64,000 nt of DNA. It comes from Pseudomonas sp. H1h. Its GTDB lineage: Bacteria > Pseudomonadota > Gammaproteobacteria > Pseudomonadales > Pseudomonadaceae. The position numbers and the translations under genes were made by a program. This document shows, in pieces, positions 1-9,027 of the stretch (its first letter is position 1; each line of letters opens with the position of its first letter). Below the pieces are notes generated by a model, which saw only the letters and a program-made list of their open reading frames with translations, was not told where the DNA came from and made no database searches. The stretch lies in contig NZ_AYMJ01000031.1 in NCBI RefSeq assembly GCF_000633255.1, positions 434,001-498,000 on the forward strand. Reading direction: 5' to 3'.

Positions 1-444
1 CCCGGACTCACGCAGCAGTTGTGAGAGCGGCAACAGCCTGTCGGTACGCAGGTGTGCGCCTATACTCAGCAACGCTCGCTGAAACTCTTGAATGCTGGCG
101 GAGGCCTTTTTGACATCCTCGATGGTGTGGCGGGCTGTGCTTTCGTCGCGACGGCTGAACGTAAAGTGGCACTGATCGCCCACGGCACTGACTTCTAACA
201 GCAGCCCTTTGGCGGCTTGCAGATGCTCGTGCAGTTGCCGATTGCCGGCTTCTTCGAACAGCGCTTGCAGAAGTGTTTGCGCTCGCTCGTGCGCCGTGCC
301 GAGGCGCGAATGCGCTTGGGGTGACAGGTAGTAGGTGTCCAACGAGGTCGAGGCCGTGAGGGCGGCGCGCAGTGCGGTGTTCAGCGAACGGTATTCTGCC
401 TGTTGGGCGGTATGGCGTTGCAGTGCGGATATCGGTGATTGCAT
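1..444 (-). CDS. Unknown protein, N-terminal part (runs off the left edge)
   Basis: An open frame reads leftward from an ATG at 444 to the window edge without a stop, giving 148 residues that begin MQSPISALQRHTAQQ. The sequence is rich in Ala, Leu, Gln and Glu and looks alpha-helical, for example around ALRAALTASTSLDTYYL and AQTLLQALFEEAGNRQLHEH. I see no signal peptide, membrane segment or catalytic motif that I recognise. The gene diverges from the GGDEF/EAL gene at 622 across 177 bases. Codon use, with G/C-rich third positions and no stops, supports this frame over the overlapping antisense alternative that starts at 613. Function is unknown and the C-terminus lies outside the window. Confidence 0.6.
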   Translation of the reverse strand, partial: MQSPISALQRHTAQQAEYRSLNTALRAALTASTSLDTYYLSPQAHSRLGTAHERAQTLLQALFEEAGNRQLHEHLQAAKGLLLEVSAVGDQCHFTFSRRDESTARHTIEDVKKASASIQEFQRALLSIGAHLRTDRLLPLSQLLRESG

Positions 445-621
445 GGGGGAAACAGCTCTGGAATGATCGGAAGCCGTCAGTGTCGAAGCATCGAGAACCC
501 TGGGTGCGGTACATAGGTAACGCAGGTTGAAAATGTCCTGGCTTGCCGGAAGGGGGATCGCCCCCTAGGCTAGCTCTAGCGGTCTCCTCTTGATGATGGC
601 AGTGCGTGCGCAAAGGACCTC

Positions 622-3081
622 ATGAAGCAAAAAAGGACTCTCGGAACGCCACGGTTGTTAGGCATCGTCTGGCCATTTATTGCCGTCGTGTTATTTCAGG
701 CGTTATTGGGGGGCGTGAGTCTTTACGTCCTGTCGGCCGTTCGCGGCTATGTGGCCGGTGAAAGTCTTTGGTCCAAGGGCCAGAAAGACGCCATCTATTA
801 TCTGAATCTCTACGCTGACAGCCGCGACGAGGCGATCTTCCTCAAGTACAAGGAAGCGATTGCCGTGCCACAGGGCGGGCATGAGTTGCGTCTGGCCCTT
901 GATCGACAGCCACCGGATCTACAGGCGGCGCGGGACGGGATCCTGAAGGGCGGCAATCATCCCGATGACGTCTCCAGCCTGATCTGGCTGTACCTCAATT
1001 TTCGCCATTTCAGTTATCTGGAAACCGCGATCGATCGCTGGACGATTGGCGATGGCTATCTGGTTCAACTGGACAATGTCGCACGTGAGATGCATCAGCG
1101 CATCAGCGAAAACCTCGTAACGCCGGCTGATATTCAGCACTGGAAAGCGCGGATTTTCGCCATCAATGACGGTGTGACGCCGGCGGCCAAGGCGTTCAGC
1201 GATGCGTTGGGTGAAGGCTCGCGGATGATCCTGCGCCTGCTGCTGTTCACCAATCTGGCGACGGCGCTCGGGCTGATCGTGCTGGCCCTGTTGCGCACGC
1301 ACAAGCTGCTCAAGCAGCGCCATGCCTTTGCCCAGGCGCTGCAACTGGAGAAAGACAGGGCGCACATCACCCTGCAATCGATCGGCGACGGCGTCATCAC
1401 CACCGATGTCGACGGCGCCATCGATTACATGAACCCGGCCGCCGAGGCCATGACGCACTGGAAGGCCGAGCACGCGGCAGGTCTGCCGCTGGCGGCGTTG
1501 TTCAACCTGCTGGATGACAACGCCCAGGCTGAAGGGCTGACGCTGATCGAGCATATTCTCAGCGGCAAACTGGTCGGCGGCAGCGAGCACTCGAAGCTGA
1601 TACAGCGTCTGGACGGCAGCACGGTCTCGGTGACACTGGTGGGCGCGCCGATCCGCAATGCCGAAAAGATCAGTGGCACGGTGCTGGTGCTGCATGACAT
1701 GACGCAGGAGCGGCAGTACATCGCTAATCTGTCGTGGCAGGCGACCCACGATGCCCTGACCGGTCTGGCCAACCGCCGCGAATTCGAATACCGCCTGGAG
1801 CAGGCCCTGCACAACCTGACACGGCAGTCCGGGCGGCATGCGCTGATGTTCCTTGACCTGGACCAGTTCAAACTGGTCAACGACACCTGCGGTCACGCCG
1901 CCGGCGATGAGTTGTTGCGCCACATCTGCACGCTGTTGCAATCGGGCTTGCGTGAAGGCGACACCCTGGCGCGGCTGGGCGGGGACGAGTTCGGTATCTT
2001 GCTGGAGAACTGCGCACCGGAGGCTGCGGAGAAGATCGCCGAGAGCCTGCGCCAGACCGTGCAGAACTTGCACTTCGTGTGGAAGGGGCGACCATTCCTG
2101 ACCACCGTGAGCATCGGCCTGGTGCACATCGCCCAGACACCGGCCACCCTCGAAGCTTCGCTGCGCGCCGCCGACATGGCGTGCTACATGGCCAAGGAAA
2201 AGGGCCGTAACCGGGTGCAGGTCTACCATGCCGATGATTCCGAGCTGTCCTTGCGCTTTGGCGAAATGGCCTGGGTGCAGCGTCTGCACATGGCGCTGGA
2301 AGAAAACCGCTTCTGCCTCTACGCCCAGGAAATTGCCCCGCTGAGCCCCGCGGCGGGAGGCGCAGGGCACATCGAAATACTTCTGCGCCTGCATGATGAG
2401 GCCGGGCGGATGATCTTGCCGGACAGTTTCATTCCGGCAGCCGAACGTTATGGTCTGATGAGTCAACTCGACCGCTGGGTGGTCGAGAATGTTTTTAAAG
2501 TCATTGCCCAATGTATTGCCGAACAACATGAAGGGCCGTTGGCAATGTGTGCGATTAATCTTTCAGGCATTACTATCGGAGATGACGCGTTCTTGCACTT
2601 TCTGCGTGAACAGTTTGTTAATTACGCCATACCACCTGAAATGATTTGTTTTGAAATTACTGAAACCAGTGCCATTTCCAATCTCGGTAGTGCCATTCGA
2701 TTTATTAATGAACTCAAAGGCTTAGGCTGTTACTTCTCGCTCGATGACTTTTGCGCCGGAATGTCTTCATTCGCTTATCTGAAACATTTGCCTGTAGACT
2801 TCCTGAAGATCGACGGGAGTTTCGTAAAGGATATGCTGGACGACCCGATTAACCGCGCAATGGTCGAAGTGATCAATCACATCGGCCATGTCATGGGTAA
2901 GCAGACAATTGCCGAGTTTGTTGAAACAACCCAGATCGAGCAGGCATTGCTTGAAATCGGGGTGGATTACGCTCAGGGTTATGTCATCGAGCGCCCACAG
3001 TTGTTTACCTGCGACAGTTTGCAAAGTCGGCCCGCCAGGCCGCAGCCGTTGTTGTTCAAGGCGCCTGGCACGTTCCGTTGA
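622..3081 (+). CDS. Membrane-bound PAS-GGDEF-EAL protein (cyclic di-GMP turnover)
   Basis: The 819-residue protein has a membrane segment at about 14-36, a periplasmic region to about 200, a second membrane segment at about 203-225, a PAS domain (about 245-370, with SIGDGVITTD), a GGDEF domain and a C-terminal EAL domain. The cyclase motif RLGGDEF is intact at 453-457 and is preceded five residues upstream by an RxxD inhibitory site (REGD). The EAL signature reads EIL at 585-587, keeping the catalytic Glu. FEITE, DDFCAGMSSFAYLK and VETTQIEQALLEIG match later EAL motifs, so both activities are possible. Such proteins make or break c-di-GMP to control motility and biofilm. A TenA/PqqC-like gene follows 46 bases downstream, probably co-transcribed. 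The input signal is unknown. Confidence 0.93.
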   Translation: MKQKRTLGTPRLLGIVWPFIAVVLFQALLGGVSLYVLSAVRGYVAGESLWSKGQKDAIYYLNLYADSRDEAIFLKYKEAIAVPQGGHELRLALDRQPPDLQAARDGILKGGNHPDDVSSLIWLYLNFRHFSYLETAIDRWTIGDGYLVQLDNVAREMHQRISENLVTPADIQHWKARIFAINDGVTPAAKAFSDALGEGSRMILRLLLFTNLATALGLIVLALLRTHKLLKQRHAFAQALQLEKDRAHITLQSIGDGVITTDVDGAIDYMNPAAEAMTHWKAEHAAGLPLAALFNLLDDNAQAEGLTLIEHILSGKLVGGSEHSKLIQRLDGSTVSVTLVGAPIRNAEKISGTVLVLHDMTQERQYIANLSWQATHDALTGLANRREFEYRLEQALHNLTRQSGRHALMFLDLDQFKLVNDTCGHAAGDELLRHICTLLQSGLREGDTLARLGGDEFGILLENCAPEAAEKIAESLRQTVQNLHFVWKGRPFLTTVSIGLVHIAQTPATLEASLRAADMACYMAKEKGRNRVQVYHADDSELSLRFGEMAWVQRLHMALEENRFCLYAQEIAPLSPAAGGAGHIEILLRLHDEAGRMILPDSFIPAAERYGLMSQLDRWVVENVFKVIAQCIAEQHEGPLAMCAINLSGITIGDDAFLHFLREQFVNYAIPPEMICFEITETSAISNLGSAIRFINELKGLGCYFSLDDFCAGMSSFAYLKHLPVDFLKIDGSFVKDMLDDPINRAMVEVINHIGHVMGKQTIAEFVETTQIEQALLEIGVDYAQGYVIERPQLFTCDSLQSRPARPQPLLFKAPGTFR

Positions 3082-3127
3082 AATCTCTTGCCGATCCTTA
3101 CAATCACAAATCAAAAGGAGCCGAACA

Positions 3128-3922
3128 GTGATCGACACATTCAACCGAACCGGACCACTCATGGAAGCTGCAAGTTATCCTGCCTGGGCGCAACAGCTCA
3201 TTGCGGATTGCAGCGAGAGCAAGCGCCGGGTTGTCGAACATGAACTGTACCTGCGCATGCGCGATAACAAGCTCAGCGCCAAGACCATGCGTCAGTACCT
3301 GATCGGGGGCTGGCCAGTGGTTGAACAGTTTGCCTTGTATATGGCACAGAACCTGACCAAGACCAAGTTTGCGCGCCATCCTGGGGAGGACATGGCGCGC
3401 CGCTGGTTGATGCGCAACATCCGCGTCGAACTCAACCATGCCGACTATTGGCTGAACTGGAGCCGCGCGCATGGCGTCAGCCTGGAGGATCTGCAGGCCC
3501 AGCAAGTCCCGCCCGAGTTGCACGCCTTGAGTCACTGGTGCTGGCATACCAGCTCGGCAGATTCACTGATCGTCGCCATCGCCGCCACCAACTATGCAAT
3601 CGAAGGTGCGACCGGGGAGTGGTCGGCGCTCGTCTGCTCCACCGGCGTGTACGCCGCGGCCTTCCCGGAAGAGGAGCGCAAGCGCGCCATGAAGTGGCTG
3701 AAGATGCATGCTCAATACGATGATGCCCATCCTTGGGAAGCCCTGGAAATCATCTGCACGCTGGCCGGGATGAACCCGAGCAAGGCATTGCAGACCGAAC
3801 TGCGCCAGGCGGTCTGCAAGAGCTACGACTACATGTACCTGTTCCTTGAGCGCTGCATGCAGCTGGAAACCTCAGAGCGGGCAATCCATGGACGTGAGCG
3901 TCTGGCGTTGGTAGAGAGCTGA
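3128..3922 (+). CDS. TenA/PqqC-like (haem-oxygenase fold) protein
   Basis: I chose the GTG at 3128 because AAAAGGAG lies 8-13 bases upstream; it gives 264 residues. An ATG at 3161 is a possible internal start. The all-helical sequence, with GGWPVVEQFALYMAQNL, WLMRNIRVELNHADYW and ATNYAIEGATGEWS, fits the TenA/THI-4/PQQC superfamily, often annotated in Pseudomonas as a TenA-family regulator or iron-containing redox enzyme. The conserved Glu and His residues (ELNHAD, NYAIEG) lie where metal or cofactor ligands sit in that fold. No thiamine or pqq genes are nearby, so thiaminase or PqqC function is not supported by context. It follows the GGDEF/EAL gene closely, which suggests a shared role. The substrate is unknown. 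Confidence 0.8.
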   Translation: MIDTFNRTGPLMEAASYPAWAQQLIADCSESKRRVVEHELYLRMRDNKLSAKTMRQYLIGGWPVVEQFALYMAQNLTKTKFARHPGEDMARRWLMRNIRVELNHADYWLNWSRAHGVSLEDLQAQQVPPELHALSHWCWHTSSADSLIVAIAATNYAIEGATGEWSALVCSTGVYAAAFPEEERKRAMKWLKMHAQYDDAHPWEALEIICTLAGMNPSKALQTELRQAVCKSYDYMYLFLERCMQLETSERAIHGRERLALVES

Positions 3923-3948
3923 TTTACGGCGGTACACAAGGCAAAAAT

Positions 3949-4035
3949 GTGGGAGCGGGCTTGCTCGCGAATGCGATCTGACATTCAACATCCAGTTGAC
4001 TGAAAGTCCGCTTTCGCGAGCAAGCCCGCTCCCAC
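3949..4035. repeat. REP palindrome pair
   Basis: Two inverted copies of the core GTGGGAGCGGGCTTGCTCGCGA lie tail to tail about 45 bases apart, between the convergent ends of the TenA-like gene and the diguanylate cyclase. This is a typical Pseudomonas REP doublet able to form a large hairpin, and it may act as a transcription stop or mRNA stabiliser. Confidence 0.9.
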
Positions 4036-4061
4036 ATTTGGTTTGTGCTGGCCAGCAGAAC

Positions 4062-4988
4062 TTAACCAGCCATCGCCAGGCGATTGCGGCCTTCACGCTT
4101 GGCCACATACAGCGCGCTATCGGCACGGCGCAGCAGGCTGTCGGCCGACTCCCCCGGCAGCAGGGTCGAGCAACCAAGGCTCACGGTCAGGTCAATCAAC
4201 TGACCATCCGCAAAGTATTCCGCAGCCTGCGCCGCGTGGCGCAGTCGCTCGCCGACCATCGCCGCCGCTTCCCGGGCGGTGTTGGACAGCAGGATCAGAA
4301 ACTCTTCCCCGCCATAGCGAAACACCATGTCGACGTTGCGCAGCTGGCCCTTGATCGACGCCGCCACGGCCTTGAGCACGTCGTCCCCGGCGCTGTGTCC
4401 GTGGCTGTCGTTGACCCGTTTGAAGTGGTCGATGTCGAGCATCAGCACCGACAACGGTTGCAGGTGCCGACGCGACATGTCGATCTCGCGTTGCAGGGTC
4501 TGCTCCATGGCGATCCGGTTGCCGGTCCCGGTCAACGGGTCACGCAAGGCACTTTGTGTGGCGGCGCGATAGAGCAGGGCGTTGCGCATCGGGAACAGCA
4601 GCGACGACAGCAATGATTCGAGGTTGCCTTGGTCCTGCTCGCTGAAGCGCTGGTTGCGGCGAAATACCAGTTCGCCCAGATGTTCGCCTTCGTGACTCAG
4701 GCTGTAACTGACCGAATGGTGACCGCGTGCGCCGAACTCCAGGCGCAGATCGCTGCCCTGATGCACATAGCTCAAGGCGTCGAGCGGCACGAGGCGCTGA
4801 ACTTCGCGGAAAAACAGACCGAGGATGCGTTGCGGTTCAAGACTGGTTTGCAGTTGCAGGCTCATTTGCTGGCGCAATTGCGCCAGGCTGGCCGGGCGTT
4901 CCAGAAGTGGAGGCAGCTGACCAAAGCCCAGGCGTTGCAATTTGGCACTGTCAAAGTCAATTGCATTGGTCTGGGAGGGTGATTTCAT
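4062..4988 (-). CDS. Cytoplasmic sensor diguanylate cyclase (GGDEF)
   Basis: The 308-residue soluble protein has an N-terminal region of about 130 residues resembling a GAF-type sensor (RILGLFFREVQRLVPLDA onward) and a C-terminal GGDEF domain. The active-site loop reads RYGGEEF, and RNVD five residues earlier is a complete RxxD product-inhibition site, so an active, feedback-inhibited cyclase is expected. Substrate-binding and metal residues are visible in LMLDIDHFKRVNDSHGHSAGDD. No membrane segments are seen. It is convergent with the TenA-like gene, with the REP pair between them, and is transcribed alone. The signal sensed by the N-terminal domain cannot be told from sequence. Confidence 0.93.
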   Translation of the reverse strand: MKSPSQTNAIDFDSAKLQRLGFGQLPPLLERPASLAQLRQQMSLQLQTSLEPQRILGLFFREVQRLVPLDALSYVHQGSDLRLEFGARGHHSVSYSLSHEGEHLGELVFRRNQRFSEQDQGNLESLLSSLLFPMRNALLYRAATQSALRDPLTGTGNRIAMEQTLQREIDMSRRHLQPLSVLMLDIDHFKRVNDSHGHSAGDDVLKAVAASIKGQLRNVDMVFRYGGEEFLILLSNTAREAAAMVGERLRHAAQAAEYFADGQLIDLTVSLGCSTLLPGESADSLLRRADSALYVAKREGRNRLAMAG

Positions 4989-5350
4989 ATGGCGTGAGCC
5001 CCTAAGCAGTAAGTCTGTCTTACAGGCTGGGTGAGAGCGGCTATGGGCTGCGCGTCATACTGATCCATCAGTCCCGTAGGACATTTGGCGTAAGTTTAGT
5101 CTGCCTGATGACGATTAGTCAGCTATCGAAATCGGCCTTGCCCCACTGCCTTCACACGGCGTGCTTTGAGGAAAATTAGAGCGAAAGTCGTGCCATTCGG
5201 TTCATGTTTATTAAAACCGTTATGAATCAACAGGATGGCGTTTTGCTTTGGGAGGGGGTGGCAGATATTTGACTGAAAAGTGCCGGCGAGAGGCGGCAAA
5301 GGCGTGCCGCGACGGGAATCCGCCACGGCAACAAAAGCGACGTATGGCAG
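4989..5350. other. Intergenic region without a convincing gene
   Basis: These 362 bases separate the leftward diguanylate cyclase from the 3' end of yciK. The only reading frame of any length (5123-5326, minus strand) has no family resemblance or good ribosome binding site. The promoter of the cyclase must lie near 4990-5060, but no clear -35/-10 pair stands out. Confidence 0.5.
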
Positions 5351-6091
5351 TTATTGGGCGTTGAATGCCTGACCATTGATGCCCGTGCTGTCCGGGCCCA
5401 TCAGGTACAGATACACCGGCATGATCTCTTCCGGGGTCGGATTGTTCAGCGGATTCTCTCCCGGGTAAGCCTGGGCGCGCATGCTGGTGCGGGTGCCGCC
5501 CGGGTTGATGCTGTTGGAGCGTACCGGCGCCACGCCGTCGACTTCGTCGGCCAGGGTCTGCATCAGGCCTTCGGTGGCGAATTTCGACACGCCGTAGGCG
5601 CCCCAGTAGGCCCGGCCCTTGCGCCCGACGCTGCTGGAGGTGAACACCACCGAGGCATCCTGCGACAGCTTGAGCAGCGGCAGCAGGGTGCTGGTCAGCA
5701 TGAACATGGCGTTGACGTTGACTTGCATGACGCGCATGAAGTTTTCGCCCGACAGTTGTTCGATCGGTGTGCGCGGACCAATGATCGAGGCATTGTGCAG
5801 CAGGCCGTCGAGATGGCCGAACTCGGTCTCGATCATCGCTGCCAGCTCATCGTACTGATGGGGCAGGGCGGTTTCGAGGTTGAACGGGATCACCGCCGGT
5901 TGCGGGTGGCCCGCGGCCTCGATCTCGTCGTAGACCTGCGTGAGGTTGGCTTCGGTCTTGCCCAGCAACAGCACTGTGGCGCCGTGGGCGGCATAGGTTT
6001 TTGCGGCAGCCGCGCCAATGCCACGACCGGCACCGGTGACCAGAATGACCCGATCCTTGAGCAATTCGGGACGAGCGGAATAATCAAACAT
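5351..6091 (-). CDS. yciK: YciK-family short-chain oxidoreductase
   Basis: Read from the ATG at 6091 (MFDYSARPELLKDRVILVTG) the protein is 246 residues, the usual YciK length; the six extra upstream codons are less likely. It has the Rossmann motif TGAGRGIG near residue 20, NASIIGP (the NAG-type motif), the catalytic Ser in TSSSVG and YGVSK as the YxxxK pair. It is therefore an NAD(P)-dependent SDR whose substrate is not established. It lies last in the leftward set mtaD-ubiG-mupP-yciK, 61 bases after mupP. Confidence 0.9.
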   Translation of the reverse strand: MFDYSARPELLKDRVILVTGAGRGIGAAAAKTYAAHGATVLLLGKTEANLTQVYDEIEAAGHPQPAVIPFNLETALPHQYDELAAMIETEFGHLDGLLHNASIIGPRTPIEQLSGENFMRVMQVNVNAMFMLTSTLLPLLKLSQDASVVFTSSSVGRKGRAYWGAYGVSKFATEGLMQTLADEVDGVAPVRSNSINPGGTRTSMRAQAYPGENPLNNPTPEEIMPVYLYLMGPDSTGINGQAFNAQ

Positions 6092-6152
6092 AAAAACCTC
6101 ACAATCCATTCATGAAGACCTGCTTCACCCTTGCCGCAGGGGTTGTGTCAGG

Positions 6153-6824
6153 TCAGCAGCTGCAAAGCGCGCTGTCGAGCACCTTGCGCAATTCCAGCGG
6201 ATGATCCACCACCACATCCGCGCCCCAGTGTCGCGGGTTATCGTCCGGATGGATGTAGCCGTAGGTCACGGCAGCCGTTTTTGTGCCGGCATCGCGCCCG
6301 GATTCGATATCGCGCAGATCATCGCCCACAAACAGAACAGTCGACGGATCCAGATCAAGCATCTTGCACGCGAGGATCAACGGTTCCGGGTCCGGCTTGC
6401 TGTTCTTCACGTGATCCGGGCAGATCAGCAGCGCCGAACGTTCGGCCAGCCCCAGCTGTTGCATGATCGGCTCGGCAAAGCGCAGGGGCTTGTTGGTGAC
6501 CACGCCCCAGATCAGGTTGGCCTTTTCAATATCGGCCAGCAGCTCGCCCATGCCTTCGAACAGTTTGCTGTGCACTGCGCAGCAAACCAGATAGCGCTCA
6601 AGAAATTCCAGGCGCAGTTCCTCGAAACCCGGCGATTCCGGGTCCATCGAAAAGGTCACGGCGACCATGGCTTTGGCGCCGCCGGAGATTTCGTCGCGGA
6701 TGTGCTTGTCATTCATCGGCGGCAAACCACGATCCGCGCGCATCGCCTGACAGATGGCGATGAAGTCTGGCGCGGTGTCGAGCAGGGTGCCGTCCATGTC
6801 GAAAAGGACTGCTCTGATGGCCAT
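6153..6824 (-). CDS. mupP: N-acetylmuramic acid 6-phosphate phosphatase (HAD family)
   Basis: This 223-residue HAD-superfamily phosphatase has the nucleophile motif DMDGTLLDT at residues 9-17, a middle VTNKP motif, and KPDPEPL and FVGDDLRDIESG as the Lys and Asp motifs. Older annotations call such genes phosphoglycolate phosphatase (gph). In Pseudomonas the copy beside ubiG is known as MupP, which dephosphorylates MurNAc-6-phosphate in the cell wall recycling route that bypasses de novo UDP-MurNAc synthesis and affects intrinsic fosfomycin resistance. The name rests on this gene order (established for P. putida and P. aeruginosa), since the motifs alone do not separate it from Gph. It is 4 bases from ubiG, so the two are co-transcribed. 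Confidence 0.88.
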   Translation of the reverse strand: MAIRAVLFDMDGTLLDTAPDFIAICQAMRADRGLPPMNDKHIRDEISGGAKAMVAVTFSMDPESPGFEELRLEFLERYLVCCAVHSKLFEGMGELLADIEKANLIWGVVTNKPLRFAEPIMQQLGLAERSALLICPDHVKNSKPDPEPLILACKMLDLDPSTVLFVGDDLRDIESGRDAGTKTAAVTYGYIHPDDNPRHWGADVVVDHPLELRKVLDSALCSC

Positions 6825-6828
6825 CGGC

Positions 6829-7527
6829 TTACTCCTCGCGCAGGGTCTGGATCATGTAGTTGACGTCAACGTCGTTGGCCAGCTTGTAGTGCTTGGTCAG
6901 CGGGTTGTAGGTCAGGCCGATGATGTCCTTGACGGTCAGGCCAGCCATGCGGCTCCAGGCGCCGAGCTCGGAGGGGCGGATGAATTTCTTGAAGTCGTGG
7001 GTGCCGCGCGGCAGCAGCTTCATGATGTATTCAGCGCCGACAATGGCGAACAGATACGCCTTCGGGTTGCGGTTGATGGTCGAGAAGAACACCTGGCCAC
7101 CCGGCTTGACCATGCGGAAGCAGGCACGGATCACCGACGATGGGTCCGGCACGTGTTCGAGCATTTCCAGGCACGTCACCACGTCGAACTGCTCGGGCAT
7201 TTCCTCGGCCAGGGCTTCGGCGGTGATCTGGCGGTATTCGACGCTGACGCCGGATTCCAGTTGATGCAATTGCGCGACCGCCAGCGGCGCTTCGCCCATG
7301 TCAATGCCCATCACGGTTGCGCCGCGCTGAGCCATGGCTTCGCTGAGGATGCCGCCGCCGCAACCAACGTCGAGGACTTTCTTGCCGGCCAGGTTGACCC
7401 GCTCGTCGATCCAGTTGACCCGCAACGGGTTGATGTCGTGCAGCGGTTTGAACTCGCTTTCGCGATCCCACCAGCGATGGGCCAGGGCTTCGAATTTGGC
7501 GATTTCGGCGTGGTCGACGTTGCTCAT
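6829..7527 (-). CDS. ubiG: Ubiquinone biosynthesis O-methyltransferase
   Basis: The 232-residue class I SAM-dependent methyltransferase has motif I VLDVGCGGGILSEAMA and GIDMGEAPL as the acidic motif II, with the UbiG-typical start HAEIAKFEALAHRWWDRESEFKPLH interrupted here only for brevity. UbiG carries out both O-methylations in ubiquinone synthesis at the inner face of the membrane. CLEMLEHVPDP and RMVKPGGQVFFST are the usual downstream motifs. It is tightly linked to mupP (4 bases) and follows mtaD by 57 bases on the same strand. Confidence 0.96.
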   Translation of the reverse strand: MSNVDHAEIAKFEALAHRWWDRESEFKPLHDINPLRVNWIDERVNLAGKKVLDVGCGGGILSEAMAQRGATVMGIDMGEAPLAVAQLHQLESGVSVEYRQITAEALAEEMPEQFDVVTCLEMLEHVPDPSSVIRACFRMVKPGGQVFFSTINRNPKAYLFAIVGAEYIMKLLPRGTHDFKKFIRPSELGAWSRMAGLTVKDIIGLTYNPLTKHYKLANDVDVNYMIQTLREE

Positions 7528-7584
7528 GATCTATTCCTCTGAAACTTGAAAAAGGTTGTAGCCCCGGATTCTGTTCCGGGGTGT

Positions 7585-8919
7585 TTACGATTCGGTATGG
7601 CCGCTGATGCGCTGGCCCCAGGCTCGGGCGGTGGCGCCCAGCTGTTGTTCATCCAGGCGGGTCAGGCGCCGGTCGTCGAGTAACTGTTTGCCGGCGACCC
7701 ACAGGTGTTTCACGCAATCGCGGCCGGTGGCATATATAAGCTGCGACACCGGGTCGTAGACCGGTTGCTGGGCCAGGCCGGACAGGTCGAACGCAACGAT
7801 GTCGGCGGCCTTGCCAATCTCCAGCGAGCCGACCTGCGTCTCGATGCCCAGGGCGCGGGCGCCATTGAGGGTGGCCATGCGCAGCGCGCGATGGGCGTCC
7901 AGCGCAGTGGCCGAGCCGGCAACGGCTTTGGCCAGCAGGGCAGCAGTGCGGGTTTCGCCAAGCAGGTCCAGATCATTGTTGCTCGCTGCGCCATCGGTGC
8001 CGACGGCCACGTTGACCCCGGCCTGCCACAGACGCTCCACCGGGCAGAAACCGCTGGCCAGCTTCAGGTTCGATTCCGGGCAGTGGATCACGCTGGTGTT
8101 GCTTTCTACCAGCAATGCCAGATCGTCATCGCTGATCTGGGTCATGTGCACCGCCTGAAAGCGCGGGCCGAGCAGGCCCAGGCGACCCAGACGGGCCAGT
8201 GGCCGCTCGCCGCGATGTTCCAGTGATTGCTGGACTTCGAAGGCGGTTTCATGGACATGCATGTGAATCGACGCGTCCAGCTCTTCGGCGATCACGCGGA
8301 TTTTTTCCAGGTTCTCGTCACCCACGGTGTAGGGTGCATGAGGGCCGAAGGTGATCTTGATCCGTTCGTGATGTTTCAGATCGCCAAACAGCTCGACGCC
8401 CTGGCGAATGGCCTCATCGGCACTGGCCGCGCCGGGAATCGGAAAATCGAGGATCGGAATCGCGATCTGCGCGCGAATGCCGCTGTTGTGCACGCGCTCG
8501 CTGGCGACTTTCGGGAAGAAGTACATGTCCGAGAAGCAGGTGATACCGCCCTTGATCTGCTCGGCGATGGCCAGATCAGTGCCATCGCGGACAAAGTCTT
8601 CATCGACCCATTTGGCCTCGGCCGGCCAGATGTGGTTTTCCAGCCAGGTCATCAGCGGCAGATCGTCGGCCAGGCCACGGAACAGGGTCATTGCTGCGTG
8701 GCCGTGGGCGTTGATCAGGCCCGGAGCGAGCAGCATGTCCGGCAACTCTCGGATTTCAGTGGCGTTACACTTCAGTGCTTCAGCGCGTGGGCCGATAAAC
8801 ACGATGCGACCGTCGCGGATGCCCAGGCCATGCTCTTTGAGCACAACGCCTGCGGGTTCGACGGGTACCAGCCAGGTCGGCAGCAATAGTAAGTCGAGCG
8901 CAATGGCAGGTTTCGGCAT
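7585..8919 (-). CDS. mtaD: TRZ/ATZ-family amidohydrolase, probable methylthioadenosine deaminase
   Basis: Read from the ATG at 8919 (MPKPAIALDLLLLPTWLVP) the protein is 444 residues. A much longer open frame extends upstream, but that part is antisense to mtnA and is not real. Amidohydrolase metal motifs are present: INAHGHAAMT (HxH), HMHVHETAFEV and GTDGAASNNDLDL. The family includes S-adenosylhomocysteine and methylthioadenosine deaminases. In P. aeruginosa the homologue next to mtnA deaminates methylthioadenosine to methylthioinosine. The divergent neighbour mtnA supports the same role here. Chlorohydrolase function, an old annotation for this family, is unlikely. Confidence 0.85.
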   Translation of the reverse strand: MPKPAIALDLLLLPTWLVPVEPAGVVLKEHGLGIRDGRIVFIGPRAEALKCNATEIRELPDMLLAPGLINAHGHAAMTLFRGLADDLPLMTWLENHIWPAEAKWVDEDFVRDGTDLAIAEQIKGGITCFSDMYFFPKVASERVHNSGIRAQIAIPILDFPIPGAASADEAIRQGVELFGDLKHHERIKITFGPHAPYTVGDENLEKIRVIAEELDASIHMHVHETAFEVQQSLEHRGERPLARLGRLGLLGPRFQAVHMTQISDDDLALLVESNTSVIHCPESNLKLASGFCPVERLWQAGVNVAVGTDGAASNNDLDLLGETRTAALLAKAVAGSATALDAHRALRMATLNGARALGIETQVGSLEIGKAADIVAFDLSGLAQQPVYDPVSQLIYATGRDCVKHLWVAGKQLLDDRRLTRLDEQQLGATARAWGQRISGHTES

Positions 8920-9027
8920 CGAGGGTCGGTTCCAGTGCTTTTGTAAAGGATGGCGAAGTATACCCGAGCGTCTTCGCGGGGGGATCGCTATAATCGGCGG
9001 CTTTTGTTCATGAGTGCGGGGTGAGGG

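Noticed and set aside
8..613. 201-codon minus-strand frame at the left end
   Set aside because: It overlaps the better supported edge gene in another frame, has no family resemblance and is rich in Arg/Ser/His as GC-rich shadows are.
919..2529. 536-codon frame antisense to the GGDEF/EAL gene
   Set aside because: A shadow of a real gene with conserved domains; its composition (many Gln, His, Arg) has no recognisable fold.
5123..5326. 67-codon frame upstream of the diguanylate cyclase
   Set aside because: No ribosome binding site, no similarity to any family, and atypical codon use.
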